Assembly (NCBI GenBank): GCA_000466585.1
Contig: KE993508.1
Coordinates: 144,711-208,710 of the forward strand
Source of the DNA: Clostridiales bacterium oral taxon 876 str. F0540
Lineage (GTDB): Bacteria > Bacillota > Clostridia > Clostridiales > Clostridiaceae
Direction of reading: 5' to 3'
Length of the DNA stretch: 64,000 nt
Numbering within the stretch: the stretch's first letter is position 1; each line of letters opens with the position of its first letter. Under the pieces are notes generated by a model that saw only the letters and a list, made by a program, of their open reading frames with translations, did not search any database and was not told where the DNA came from. Of this stretch, positions 44,084-53,648 are shown piece after piece. The position numbers and the translations under genes were made by a program.

Positions 44084-45502
44084 CTATACTTGAAGTGCAA
44101 ACTTAAGGATGAATAATATAGCAAAAATATACATAATCGGATGTACTTCCTTTGCCTTTCCTTTAACTATTTTCACTATTGTATAAAATATAAATCCTGC
44201 TGCTATACCATTAGCTATGCTATAAGTAAACGGCATCATAACAAGTGTTAAGAATGCTGGCAGAGATTCTTCAAAATTATCAAAATCAATTCTCATGATA
44301 GAGCTTATCATAAGAACACCAACTATTATTAGAGCCGGTGCGGTTGCCTGAGCTGGAACTACTCCTACAAGCGGGGATAAAAATAGGGATAATAGGAAAC
44401 AAATAGCTACAACAACTGAAGTTAAACCGGTTCTTCCTCCTTCACTTATACCTGCAGCACTCTCAACGTAGGTTGTTACATTGCTTGTTCCAAGCAGGGC
44501 ACCTATTGAAGTAGCAGTAGCATCAGCAAATAATGCTTTATCAATTTTTCTTGGAAACATTCCTTTTTTAGGAACATCGTTTTTTTCATCAAACATGCCT
44601 GTTTTAGCGCCTGTTCCAATGAAAGTTCCAATTGTATCAAAGGTATCAACCAAGCTGAAGGAAACAATTATAGTTATTGCTGTTAATATTCCTGTCTTAG
44701 CTGAAAATAGCTCTGTGAAATCAAGTTTTAAGAATGTATGACTTAAACTTGGCGGAAGTGAAACTATATTAAATGACTCCGGAAGGAAAATATTTAGCTT
44801 AGCTCCAAAAAAGGCCTGTGCTATAACACCTGTTATTGTCGTAATTATAATTCCAAGAAGTATGGATCCCTTTACTCTTTTAACCATTAGAGCGGTAGTT
44901 AAAATTAGTCCGAATACAGCGAGCAATGTTCCCGGGTTTCTTAAATCTCCAAACTTAACTAAAGTCGCTGCATCAGAAGCAACTATGCCTGCTTCTTTAA
45001 AACCTATAAGTGCAATAAATAGTCCTATACCTGCTCCAATAGCATTTTTCAGTGATTCTGGAATAGCATTTACTATTGCAATTCTTATCTTAGTAACAGT
45101 AATAAAAATATTAATAAGGCCGCAAATGAAAACTGCTGCTAAAGCCGCTTTCCATGAATACTTTGCTGCTCCAACTACATAGAATGTAAAAAAAGCATTC
45201 ATACCCATACCTGCCGCCTGTGCGAATGGTACATTAGCAACAAGTCCCATAACAAGAGTTCCAATAATTGCTGATAGAACAGTTGCTACAAAGACAGACC
45301 CTATAATCGGATCATTTGCTACTGTTAAGCCAGCTTTAGCCACATCCCCAAACATAATACCTTTTCCATTCATACCTGCCTGCCCTAATATTTGAGGATT
45401 TACAAATATAATATAAGCCATTGTAATAAAAGTTGTTATTCCTGCAATAATTTCTGTCTTTACTGTGGTATTGTTTTCTTCCAACCTAAAATAATCTTTC
45501 AT
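44084..45502 (-). CDS. AzgA-type purine permease (NCS2 family)
   Basis: A 472-residue transporter with 12-14 membrane segments. It begins YFRLEENNTTVKTEIIAGITTFITMAYIIFVNPQIL, and has NVPFAQAAGMGMNAFFTFYVVG and GTSNVTTYVESAAGISEGGRTGLTSVVVA, hallmarks of the AzgA/PbuG group that imports adenine, guanine or hypoxanthine with protons. The ATG at 45502 follows GGGGGAG. I looked for a purine riboswitch in the leader (45503-45700) and saw none. Confidence 0.9.
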   Translation of the reverse strand: MKDYFRLEENNTTVKTEIIAGITTFITMAYIIFVNPQILGQAGMNGKGIMFGDVAKAGLTVANDPIIGSVFVATVLSAIIGTLVMGLVANVPFAQAAGMGMNAFFTFYVVGAAKYSWKAALAAVFICGLINIFITVTKIRIAIVNAIPESLKNAIGAGIGLFIALIGFKEAGIVASDAATLVKFGDLRNPGTLLAVFGLILTTALMVKRVKGSILLGIIITTITGVIAQAFFGAKLNIFLPESFNIVSLPPSLSHTFLKLDFTELFSAKTGILTAITIIVSFSLVDTFDTIGTFIGTGAKTGMFDEKNDVPKKGMFPRKIDKALFADATATSIGALLGTSNVTTYVESAAGISEGGRTGLTSVVVAICFLLSLFLSPLVGVVPAQATAPALIIVGVLMISSIMRIDFDNFEESLPAFLTLVMMPFTYSIANGIAAGFIFYTIVKIVKGKAKEVHPIMYIFAILFILKFALQV

Positions 45503-45747
45503 CAAAACTCCCCCTAAATAATTTTCCTATAATACAGTTTTCTACCCTCCTTCTTCTAAATAAGCTGTTTTCCACAAGTAAAAGCAAGCAATCAATACAT
45601 GTCCCCATTAAATTATATGATTCAATTTAATGAAATAAACCACTAAATAGTTTATCCAAACTGTAACCTTGCCAAAATATTATTGTTGTCGATTCAGAAA
45701 GGTTATTGTATAATTTCATTATGTATTTGTATAAAGGAGTTGAAATT

Positions 45748-47619
45748 TTGTTACACACAATTAAAAAATTAGATTATGATTCTAAAAGCGGTTTTAAACA
45801 TAAACTTAAAGAAAATTTTTTGTACCTTGCTAAGGATATATTCTTTTATATAACCTTAATAAGCCTGTTTCTAAAATCAATCTTCTTTGTATTGCTTATA
45901 AATAGTGATAAAGCAATAAAATTAAACACAGCCTGGGCTTTTTATGGAGATCCTCATATATTGGTTTATATCTGTTTTATAACAATATTTTTATCTTTCT
46001 CATTTTTATTTAAAAAAAGAGCTCATGTATGGTATTTAATCATTATTAACTTATTATTTACTATACTTTTAGTATCTGACTTATGGTATTACAGAGGTTT
46101 TAATAGTTTTATTACATTGCATGTGTTTGATCAAGCAACAAATTTAGACAACTTATCCAGTGATATAGTTTCAATGATGAGAGGTATTGATATACTATTT
46201 TTTATAGATATATTTATAATTGTACCTTTTGCATTAATATTTAAAAATGCCTATAAAAATCACAAAAGACTTCCGATATTATTTTTCACTGTATCAATAA
46301 TATCAGTTGCCTATATATGGTTTGCCCATTATAAAATTGACATAGTTGAAAAAGGACAAAAGACAATACTTTTTAGAATTTGTTGGACCCCGAATCAAAC
46401 TATGGCTAATTTATCTCCTATTGGCTACCACATATATGATGGGTATAATTTCTGGCTGGATAATAAACCATTTGAAATGACCGAAAAAGATAAGGCGGAA
46501 ATAAATAATTGGTTTAGTGCCAAAAAAGAAAATTTGCCTGACAACGAGTATAAAGGTTTATTCAAAGGAAAGAATTTAATAGTTTTGCAGGTTGAATCCC
46601 TTGAAAACTTTGTTATAAATCAAAAAATAGATAATCAAGAAATTACACCAAATATTAACAAATTACTTAAGAGCAGCTTATATTTTAGCGATTATCATGA
46701 ACAGGTTTATAATGGTACAAGCTCAGATGCTGATTTGATGACAAATACATCAATTTATCCTATTAGAAGAGGAAGTACATTTTTCAGGTTTCCAAATAAC
46801 AGTTATAATTCTCTGCCTAAGTTACTTGAAAAAGAAGGCTATAATACAACTGCAATACATCCGGATAAAGGTTCTTACTGGAACTGGCAACCTGCTCTTA
46901 ATTCAATAGGTTTTCAAAAGACTATAGATTCATCTCACTTTAACATGGATGAGACCATCGGGCTCGGGTTAAGTGATGGTTCATATTTAAAACAAATTGA
47001 GCCTATTATATCTAATCAGAAGCAGCCTTTTTATAATTTTCTGGTTACATTGACTAGCCACGGTCCATTTGATCTTCCAAAACAATATAGAGAATTAAAA
47101 CTTGATCCTAAGCTTGATGAGACAAAAATGGGGGGATATCTTCAAAGTATCCATTATGTTGACAAGCATATAGGTATATTAATTGATAAACTTGAAAAGC
47201 AAGGCACTCTGGATAATACAGTATTAGTTATTTATGGGGATCACACCGGCATTCATAAATACTATGAGGATGAAGTTTCCAAAATAACTCCACAAGAACC
47301 TTGGTGGAATGATAATAACTGGAGAATACCACTTGTTATGTATTCAAAAGACCTAAAAGGTCAAGAAATAAAGACTATAGGGGGTCAAGTGGATTTGTTG
47401 CCAACACTTGCCTACCTTATGGGAATTAATTCTTCTGAATATGAAAATACTGCTATAGGTAGAAATCTATTAAATACAAAGAAAAATTTTGCTGTTCTTG
47501 CAAGCGGAAAATATATAGGTGACAAATCAAGTGAGCAGGATGAGCAAGAAGCCATAAAAGGTATAGATATAGCTGACAGGATTATTAGGAGCAATTACTT
47601 TAAGAATTACAGCAAATAA
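45748..47619 (+). CDS. LTA synthase family protein (sulfatase fold)
   Basis: A 623-residue polyglycerol-phosphate synthase-like protein. Five N-terminal membrane helices (about 30-235) precede an extracellular alkaline-phosphatase/sulfatase domain. Active-site features are LQVESLE (metal Glu), YNGTSSDADLM (catalytic Thr), HPDKGSYWNW and IYGDHTG (metal Asp/His). LtaS polymerises glycerol phosphate from phosphatidylglycerol onto a glycolipid anchor. The best start is the TTG at 45748, 8 nt after AAAGGAG; upstream ATGs at 45706 and 45721 have no ribosome site. It is monocistronic. Confidence 0.88.
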   Translation: MLHTIKKLDYDSKSGFKHKLKENFLYLAKDIFFYITLISLFLKSIFFVLLINSDKAIKLNTAWAFYGDPHILVYICFITIFLSFSFLFKKRAHVWYLIIINLLFTILLVSDLWYYRGFNSFITLHVFDQATNLDNLSSDIVSMMRGIDILFFIDIFIIVPFALIFKNAYKNHKRLPILFFTVSIISVAYIWFAHYKIDIVEKGQKTILFRICWTPNQTMANLSPIGYHIYDGYNFWLDNKPFEMTEKDKAEINNWFSAKKENLPDNEYKGLFKGKNLIVLQVESLENFVINQKIDNQEITPNINKLLKSSLYFSDYHEQVYNGTSSDADLMTNTSIYPIRRGSTFFRFPNNSYNSLPKLLEKEGYNTTAIHPDKGSYWNWQPALNSIGFQKTIDSSHFNMDETIGLGLSDGSYLKQIEPIISNQKQPFYNFLVTLTSHGPFDLPKQYRELKLDPKLDETKMGGYLQSIHYVDKHIGILIDKLEKQGTLDNTVLVIYGDHTGIHKYYEDEVSKITPQEPWWNDNNWRIPLVMYSKDLKGQEIKTIGGQVDLLPTLAYLMGINSSEYENTAIGRNLLNTKKNFAVLASGKYIGDKSSEQDEQEAIKGIDIADRIIRSNYFKNYSK

Positions 47620-47660
47620 AGAAAAGCCTAGATTAAACTAATCTAGGCTTTTCTTTATTT
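47618..47660. terminator. Bidirectional intrinsic terminator
   Basis: A 17-bp perfect stem (47618-47634 with 47640-47656) between the LTA synthase and MFS genes. It overlaps the stop codon of both. Confidence 0.88.
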
Positions 47661-48889
47661 TCACTTTTTAATAGCATAGTCAGTATAGTTATAGAAACCA
47701 TTATTATAATTCCACTAACTATGAATGCCCATGCTGCACCTAATTTGTCTGCAGTTGTTCCGGAAAAAAAGTTTCCCACAGGAGTGCTTCCGGCAAATAC
47801 CAAAGCGTAAACACTCATTACTCTTCCCCTGTATTTATCTTCAGAATTAATTTGAAGGGTTGAATTTGCAGTTGTTGAGAAATAAATATTGAATATTCCT
47901 GTAGCTGCTAAAGTTAATGCAGTCAAATACTGATATCTGCTAAGCCCTGTACAAACAAGCAGAATTGATACTATAATAGAGCTCATAATTAAAATTCTAG
48001 TTCTAGGACCTGATTTACTTTTTAGTGATACAGTTAACGCACCTACCAAAGAACCAATCCCCAGAGACGACATCAGGAAGCCATATGTTCCTTCAGATTG
48101 ATGAAGAACATTTTTAGTGAAAACAGGAAGGAGTACATTGTAGTTAAATGCAAATATTCCCATAACAGTTACCATTAGTACCGTTTTAAATAGAATAGGA
48201 GTTTTATATATATATTTTAAACCATCTTTAATCTCATCTATAATTTTACCTTTATCATTATCTTTTCTAACATATGGTATAGGCTCTATATGAAGCAATC
48301 CAAATATTACTGCTACAAAACTTAAACCATTTAAAAGGAAACACCAGGCTGCCCCTAGCTTGCTCATTAAAACAGCTCCTACCGCAGGGCCTAAAATTCT
48401 TGCCAAATTAAAGGTTGCGGAATTTAAGGCAATAGCATTCATCAGATCCTTCTTACCTACTACTTCAACAATGAAAGTTTGTCTTGTTGGCATATCCAGC
48501 GTGTTTGTAAAGCCTAATAAAAGCGCAAGAATAAGAATGTGCTCGTACCTCACCTTATGAGTAAAAACTAAGAATGACAAAATAAAAGCAAGTACCATTG
48601 ATATACTCTGTGTCATAAGTAATATTCTCTTTTTGGGAAATCTATCTACAACAACTCCTGCGAATAGTGAAAAAACCGTTACGGGCAAAAACTGTATTGT
48701 CCCTACAAGCCCAAGCAGGAATGGCGAACCAGTTAAAGTAAATACCAGCCAGGATTGGCCTATATTCTGCATCCAAGTTCCAATTAGTGACACACACTGT
48801 CCAGACCAATAATATCTAAAGTTCTTATGAGTCAACGCATGGAAATTTGTTTTACCAAAGTTTTTAACACTTGCAGAAATCTTCTTCAT
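47633..48889 (-). CDS. MFS transporter (MFS_3/EntS type)
   Basis: A 418-residue, 12-segment major facilitator of the EntS/TM-effector group. It opens FHALTHKNFRYYWSGQCVSLIGTWMQNIGQSWLV and has the cytoplasmic-loop motif VVDRFPKKRILLMTQ and NALDMPTRQTFIVEVVG-like NTLDMPTRQTF. Such proteins export siderophores, macrolides or other small molecules. It is the last gene of a TrmB-MATE-MFS operon (22 nt after MATE), which points to efflux under a common regulator. The substrate is unknown. Confidence 0.86.
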   Translation of the reverse strand: MKKISASVKNFGKTNFHALTHKNFRYYWSGQCVSLIGTWMQNIGQSWLVFTLTGSPFLLGLVGTIQFLPVTVFSLFAGVVVDRFPKKRILLMTQSISMVLAFILSFLVFTHKVRYEHILILALLLGFTNTLDMPTRQTFIVEVVGKKDLMNAIALNSATFNLARILGPAVGAVLMSKLGAAWCFLLNGLSFVAVIFGLLHIEPIPYVRKDNDKGKIIDEIKDGLKYIYKTPILFKTVLMVTVMGIFAFNYNVLLPVFTKNVLHQSEGTYGFLMSSLGIGSLVGALTVSLKSKSGPRTRILIMSSIIVSILLVCTGLSRYQYLTALTLAATGIFNIYFSTTANSTLQINSEDKYRGRVMSVYALVFAGSTPVGNFFSGTTADKLGAAWAFIVSGIIIMVSITILTMLLKSENKEKPRLV

Positions 48890-48911
48890 TCTATTCCCCC
48901 CAAATTAAAGT

Positions 48912-50264
48912 TTATGCAGTTTGCGACTTAACAAAGGACATACTCTCCCACTTTCTAGATCTCCATCTCCAAAGCATTAATAATCCTCTCAGCCACTCAT
49001 CGCAGGCAAAAGCTATCCACATACCTATAAGACCTAACCCAAAATAAATTCCTAAGATATATGAAAGCAATACACTTACCCCCCACATAGACATAATGCC
49101 CATATAAACCGGAAATTTTACATCTCCCGAAGCTCTTAAGGAATTGATAACCACAAGATTGAAAGCTCTCCCTGGTTCAAGAATAAAATCAATTATAAGT
49201 ATGGTTCCACCTATAGTTATTATGTCTTTGTTATGCGTAAATATTGACAAAAACTGAGTTCTAAACAGTGCAAAGCCTCCTGCCATAACAAGCGAGGAAA
49301 TCATGGCAAGCTTCAAACTCTTCAAGCAGGTATTGTAAGCTTTTTCCTTTTTGTTTTCGCCCACCAGATGACCAACAAGTATTTCTGTTCCCTGTCCTAT
49401 TGCTACAGCAAATAAATAAGCAAACATAACTATATTCTGAACGTAAGCCTTTGTAGTCAGCGCCTCATTACTGAGCATGTTTATAAAATATGTTACTACA
49501 AGCTGAGACATATTATAGGACAGCTGCTCACCTGCAGTTGGTATGCCTATCTTTAACAAATCCCTTAATATATCCTTTGGAAAAGGCCTCAAATATTTAA
49601 AGCTCAAATTTGTTTCTACTTTTGTTAAAAGTATATAAAGCATTACAGCAAGGCCTAAAAACTTACTTATATTAGTAGAGACTGCTACTCCTTTTACTCC
49701 AAGTATCGGTAGTCCAAATGGTCCAAAGATGAAAATATAATCTAAAATCACATGAATTACATTCATTCCTAAAGTAACATACATGGATATTTTTGTCAAA
49801 CCATGGTTTCTTACAACAGCTGTTATAGTCATAAGCACTGATTGAAAAAATAAGAACCCCCCGACTATACCTAAGTAATCCTTACCATATTGCAGTAAAT
49901 CCGCCCTAATGTTCATAAGCCTTAAAATTGAAGTGCTTCCCAAAAACATAGTTAAGCTCAAAACTACACCAATAATAAGATTTAAACATAGAGATACTAA
50001 GGTTACCCTACTTGCTCTTTCTCTGTTTTCAGCACCTAAATTTTGAGCTACCAAAACCGCAGTTCCGGTGGAAAGTACTCCGAAAAGAATATTCATCATT
50101 CCAATAAGCTGATTAGAAACCCCAACTGCAGCTACAGCATTATCAGAATATTTTCCAAGCATCAATGTGTCCACACTTCCCAGAAGCATAAATAATAATA
50201 TTTCTATAAAAATTGGCCACGTTAAACTGACTACATTCATTTTTCTTTTTTTAGATTTATTCAT
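48912..50264 (-). CDS. MATE family efflux transporter
   Basis: A 450-residue, 12-segment multidrug and toxin extrusion protein in two MatE halves. It has LTWPIFIEILLFMLLGSVDTLMLGKYSDNAVAAVGVSNQ and, in the second half, IGIPTAGEQLSYNMSQLVVTYF. The AAAGGGGGA site precedes the ATG. It lies between the TrmB-like regulator (29 nt) and the MFS gene, forming a likely drug- or metabolite-efflux operon using Na+ or H+ gradients. Confidence 0.9.
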   Translation of the reverse strand: MNKSKKRKMNVVSLTWPIFIEILLFMLLGSVDTLMLGKYSDNAVAAVGVSNQLIGMMNILFGVLSTGTAVLVAQNLGAENRERASRVTLVSLCLNLIIGVVLSLTMFLGSTSILRLMNIRADLLQYGKDYLGIVGGFLFFQSVLMTITAVVRNHGLTKISMYVTLGMNVIHVILDYIFIFGPFGLPILGVKGVAVSTNISKFLGLAVMLYILLTKVETNLSFKYLRPFPKDILRDLLKIGIPTAGEQLSYNMSQLVVTYFINMLSNEALTTKAYVQNIVMFAYLFAVAIGQGTEILVGHLVGENKKEKAYNTCLKSLKLAMISSLVMAGGFALFRTQFLSIFTHNKDIITIGGTILIIDFILEPGRAFNLVVINSLRASGDVKFPVYMGIMSMWGVSVLLSYILGIYFGLGLIGMWIAFACDEWLRGLLMLWRWRSRKWESMSFVKSQTA

Positions 50265-50293
50265 TACTGTCCCCCTTTTAAAAGGTATATATA

Positions 50294-51100
50294 TTATTTA
50301 TTAGGATTTCCGCCACAAGTCTCTGAACCTTTTTCAAAAGAACTCCCTATTAATATATCCTCTGTAACTATGTTTTTGTTATATTTGTTCTTTAACTTTA
50401 AGAGATATATATCATGATGTATATGTTCAGATATAATAGAAACCATAAGAGAATTCCCAGTAAAAGTTCCAAATATCTCTTTATTCTTATTTTCATTTGC
50501 AATAAAGGCCTGCTTGTTATCTACTACCATCATCCATCTTTTATCACTACAGTATATAGTTTTTGCTTCGTGATGATAATATTCTGCTATAATTTCTGTC
50601 ATATCTAATGGTTCAAATGAAAATATTATTATCTTTACACCTTTTTCTGACAGAAATATTAACTCATCTTTAAATAGTTGAATTTGAAAGTTTGTAGATA
50701 TATATACTTCGCTTTCAGCACTAAGCAACAGCCTCTTAGTATTATTGATAAAATTATCGTAGCCTTTAATATTCCAATACTGCTCCTCAGAGCCTCTGCT
50801 TTCAAAGCTGGATAAATATTTCTCCAAATAATCTATGGAATTTGAATAACCTCTTTTAATTTTATCAATAAGCTGTTTTGGCTCCTCAGCTTTGTACATT
50901 GTAGGTTCACCGGACAACATAAACACGTGTCCTTTATTGTATAAACTTTCGAGAGCTGCATAAACGGATGTTCTTGATATACTCAAATATTTTGAAATCT
51001 GCGATCCATTTAGCTGCCCATATTTTAAAAGACATATGTAAACTTCTGCCTCAATCTTAGTAAAGTTAAAGCTTTGCAAATTCTCAAGTATTTTATCCAT
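50294..51100 (-). CDS. TrmB family transcriptional regulator
   Basis: A 268-residue regulator. An N-terminal winged helix (about 1-75, FNFTKIEAEVYICLLKYGQLNGSQISKYLSISRTSVYAALESL) is followed by a short coiled linker and a C-terminal PLD-like effector domain (about 110-255, LLSAESEVYISTNF, VKIIIFSF, RWMMVVDNKQAFI). TrmB proteins sense sugars or other ligands; in Firmicutes they often sit beside efflux genes. It is the first gene of the MATE/MFS operon and its promoter carries an inverted repeat over the -10, so autorepression is likely. Confidence 0.85.
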   Translation of the reverse strand: MDKILENLQSFNFTKIEAEVYICLLKYGQLNGSQISKYLSISRTSVYAALESLYNKGHVFMLSGEPTMYKAEEPKQLIDKIKRGYSNSIDYLEKYLSSFESRGSEEQYWNIKGYDNFINNTKRLLLSAESEVYISTNFQIQLFKDELIFLSEKGVKIIIFSFEPLDMTEIIAEYYHHEAKTIYCSDKRWMMVVDNKQAFIANENKNKEIFGTFTGNSLMVSIISEHIHHDIYLLKLKNKYNKNIVTEDILIGSSFEKGSETCGGNPNK

Positions 51101-51121
51101 ATTAAAACTCCTTTCATAATC

Positions 51122-51160
51122 TGTTGTATCAATTGTACAACATCAATATTATGAAGTCAA
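51122..51160 (-). promoter_or_regulatory. TrmB-MATE-MFS operon promoter with operator-like repeat
   Basis: Minus strand: TTGACT -35 (51155-51160), 17-bp spacer, TACAAT -10 (51132-51137). The inverted repeat TGTTGTA/TACAACA (51122-51128 with 51136-51142) covers the -10, which suits repression by the adjacent TrmB-like regulator. Confidence 0.6.
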
Positions 51161-51175
51161 TTTTACTCCTCTTTG

Positions 51176-51213
51176 CAGTATTAAAGCCGTGAATTTCCAC
51201 GGCTTTAATACTG
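51176..51213 (-). terminator. Long hairpin after the DUF3793 gene
   Basis: A 16-bp perfect stem CAGTATTAAAGCCGTG (51176-51191) with CACGGCTTTAATACTG (51198-51213), 4 nt from the DUF3793 stop. It lacks a strong T run on the minus strand, so it may act as a weak terminator or a transcript-end stabiliser. Confidence 0.5.
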
Positions 51214-51216
51214 TAT

Positions 51217-51825
51217 CTAGTTTAAAATATTTATTATATCCTTATAATTCTTGCCTTCAGATATTGCTTTCATAACACTTTTCTTAACAGTATCATATTT
51301 ATGAAATATATTTTTAGCTCCCTTAACATCTTCATATACCTTCCAATATCCACAGTATAAATAATTCTGGCCAGAATTATTTATAAACCCTAATACATCA
51401 TGCAGAGGTATTCCTAAAAATAAACCAATCTCATGAGGACATCCATTTTCATAGTTTTTTCTTAATATATCCAGCAAATTGCTGATTGATCCTCTATTAT
51501 GATATCCCTCACCTTCCAGAAATTTTGCACTCTTATACTCACATAGTACATTCTCTAAAAGCTGCGTATCATAAAATAGAACAGTATAATTTTCATCTGT
51601 AATATTTACTTCATAGTACTTTAATGGAATATTTTTAATAAATTCACTTTTGTTTTTCTTCCATAAACTAAAACTATTCCTATACTTATTAGATAAATTT
51701 ATTAAAGTTGCACATTTATCTCCTGAAATTGTTGGCGATATGCCGTATGTAATAATATTATATAAATATTCTTTTGGATCTAGGTTCTTCATCTTATCTA
51801 TAAATTCGTTTGCAAGCGCATTCAT
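51217..51825 (-). CDS. DUF3793 family protein
   Basis: A 202-residue soluble protein recognised by CPHEIGLFLGIPLHDVLGFI and YCGYWKVYEDVKGA, the core of DUF3793, a family common in Clostridia and with no established function. It often occurs with iron or flavodoxin genes, but here the neighbours are a TrmB operon and a HAD phosphatase. GAGGTGAATAATT precedes the ATG. The Cys-Pro-His in the motif and the Trp/Tyr-rich strand suggest a catalytic or binding site; nothing more is visible. Confidence 0.8.
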   Translation of the reverse strand: MNALANEFIDKMKNLDPKEYLYNIITYGISPTISGDKCATLINLSNKYRNSFSLWKKNKSEFIKNIPLKYYEVNITDENYTVLFYDTQLLENVLCEYKSAKFLEGEGYHNRGSISNLLDILRKNYENGCPHEIGLFLGIPLHDVLGFINNSGQNYLYCGYWKVYEDVKGAKNIFHKYDTVKKSVMKAISEGKNYKDIINILN

Positions 51826-51988
51826 AATTATTCACCTCGTCAAATTACTATGAAGCTTAAAGTCGCTGATACAGTTTTTTATAGTATCCCCTTGATGTAA
51901 TTATAAATTCAGATGAGTTGGTTATTGTACAAATTTCTATTTTGGTGTAGGATTAAAATGCTTTAATATTTTAATCTGGAGGTTTTAT

Positions 51989-52591
51989 ATGATTAAAAAT
52001 GTTATATTTGATATAGGAAGAGTTTTACTTGATTTTGAACCATTAATATATCTAAATAAAGTGTATTCAGGAAACAATTTATCTAAGTTGCTATACGAAG
52101 AAATATTTTGCAGCAAGGAATGGGTAATGCTGGATGAAGGAAGTATTACTGATAATGATGCTGTGAATATTTTCTGTAAAAGAAATCCTAATTATAATAA
52201 AGAAGTAATGCAGATAATGAATAATTGGACAGATATCTTATATCCAATAGAAGAAACGGTACAAGTTCTTGAAACTTTAAAGAATAATAATTATAAAATC
52301 TATTTGCTTTCTAACTTTCACTATAGTGCCTTTAATCAAGTATACAACAAGTATAAATTTCTAAGACTAGCTGACGGTATGGTCATATCTTCACATATTA
52401 ATTTATTAAAACCTAATAAGGAAATCTATAATCATTTATTAGATAAGTATTCACTAAATGCTTCTGAAAGCATATTTGTCGATGATACTATTGCAAATAT
52501 TGAAGCTGCCAAGACTATTGGTATAACAGCTATTCACTTTAAAAATCCCAACCAGTTAAAGGATGACTTAAAAAGATTAAATATACTTTAA
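51989..52591 (+). CDS. HAD family hydrolase (YihX-like phosphatase)
   Basis: A 200-residue class IA haloacid-dehalogenase-like phosphatase. Motif I is FDIGRVLLDF (nucleophile Asp; the second Asp of the usual DxD is Gly, as in the YihX DIGNV type). Motif II is LLSNFH, motif III Lys in SSHINLLKPNKEIY, and motif IV IFVDDTIANIEAA. YihX dephosphorylates glucose-1-phosphate; the substrate here is only suggested by similarity. The start follows TCTGGAGG; a hairpin terminator follows the stop. Confidence 0.85.
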   Translation: MIKNVIFDIGRVLLDFEPLIYLNKVYSGNNLSKLLYEEIFCSKEWVMLDEGSITDNDAVNIFCKRNPNYNKEVMQIMNNWTDILYPIEETVQVLETLKNNNYKIYLLSNFHYSAFNQVYNKYKFLRLADGMVISSHINLLKPNKEIYNHLLDKYSLNASESIFVDDTIANIEAAKTIGITAIHFKNPNQLKDDLKRLNIL

Positions 52592-52605
52592 CTTAATAGT
52601 TCTCT

Positions 52606-52640
52606 AGGCTGCATATGAAATTATATATGCAGCCTTATTT
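52606..52640 (+). terminator. Intrinsic terminator after the HAD gene
   Basis: AGGCTGCATAT (52606-52616) pairs with ATATGCAGCCT (52625-52635), followed by TATTT. Confidence 0.7.
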
Positions 52641-52737
52641 ATTATATAAATATCTATATATTTGAAATTCTGCTATTTATGTTACTGCGATGCCACATAT
52701 TTAGTATAGATTTGTCGAATTGTGTCTGTTACAATTG

Positions 52738-52853
52738 TTCATGTAATGACAAGCCGAATCTCCATAAAGGAGTACGGGGGATATCCATTGGGGTGAATCT
52801 TTATTTTAAAGAAGGGTACCTCTTACCCTAACCCGTCAACTAACCTCGGAGGC
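52738..52853 (+). promoter_or_regulatory. c-di-AMP riboswitch (ydaO/yuaA type)
   Basis: Conserved pieces in order: GCCGAATC, ACGGGGGA, TTGGGGTGAATC, AAGGGTACCTCTTACCC, AACCCGTCAACTAACCTCGGAGGC (given here as parts of one run ending at 52853). This is the ydaO consensus. The gene starts 16 nt after its end. c-di-AMP binding normally turns off wall hydrolase and osmolyte genes. Confidence 0.92.
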
Positions 52854-52868
52854 AAAAGGAGGAAATTT

Positions 52869-53639
52869 ATGATAAATTCAAAGAAACTTAAAGTATTGTT
52901 ATTTACTGCAGCAATGACTCTTTTCTCAGCTCATTCAGCAAAAGCAGCAGGCTATACAGTTTCATCAGGCGATTCACTGTATACAGTAGGTAAACTTTTC
53001 AATACAAATACCTATACTCTAAAGGCAGATAATAAATTGTCTAGTGACATAATTTATCCTGGACAAGTAATAAATGTTCGTGCTAAGGATTATACTGTAA
53101 AATCTGGTGATACTCTATATCTGATAGCTAAAAATAATAGTATTTCATTAAGTTCCTTAAGAAAAGCTAATAACTATTGGACCGATTATATATACCCAGG
53201 ACAAAGATTGATAATACCTGGTACAAGCTATTCTGTTGATTCTACTTCTCAAACTCATTATGGTGTAATACCATACACAGATAGCGATTTAGACCTATTA
53301 GCCAGATTAGTACATGCTGAAGCTCAAGGTGAGCCTTATAAGGCTAAGGCTGCAGTTGCAGCTGTAGTTGTTAATAGAGTTCAAAGCTCTGCGTGGCCTA
53401 ACACTATAAGAGATGTAATTTACCAAAGAGTAAATGGTTATTATCAATTTTCACCGGTTTTAAACGGAATGATAAATCAAGCTTCAACTTCAGAAGATAG
53501 ACAAGCTGCTATTGATGCATTAAATGGCTATGATCCAACAAATGGAGCTCAGTTCTATTTTGATGATAGCACTAAAAATACTTGGCTTTGGTCAAAGCCA
53601 GTAGCACTAAGAGTAGATAATATGGTTTTTTCATACTAA
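52869..53639 (+). CDS. LysM-containing SleB-type cell-wall hydrolase
   Basis: A 256-residue exported protein. Signal peptide about 1-26 (ends SAKAA); LysM 1 about 28-71 (YTVSSGDSLYTVGKLF); LysM 2 about 75-117 (YTVKSGDTLYLIAKNN); Hydrolase_2/SleB domain about 140-256 with LARLVHAEAQGEPYKAKAAVAAVVVNRV, the catalytic Glu in HAEAQGE. SleB-type enzymes are lytic transglycosylases of spore cortex or vegetative wall; two LysM repeats replace SleB's usual PG-binding domain. Start follows AAAGGAGGAAA. Controlled by the c-di-AMP riboswitch. Confidence 0.9.
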   Translation: MINSKKLKVLLFTAAMTLFSAHSAKAAGYTVSSGDSLYTVGKLFNTNTYTLKADNKLSSDIIYPGQVINVRAKDYTVKSGDTLYLIAKNNSISLSSLRKANNYWTDYIYPGQRLIIPGTSYSVDSTSQTHYGVIPYTDSDLDLLARLVHAEAQGEPYKAKAAVAAVVVNRVQSSAWPNTIRDVIYQRVNGYYQFSPVLNGMINQASTSEDRQAAIDALNGYDPTNGAQFYFDDSTKNTWLWSKPVALRVDNMVFSY

Positions 53640-53648
53640 TTGTGTTTT

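Noticed and set aside
45503..45747. Purine riboswitch before the AzgA-type permease gene
   Set aside because: The conserved loop sequences and three-way junction of the purine aptamer are absent on the relevant strand.
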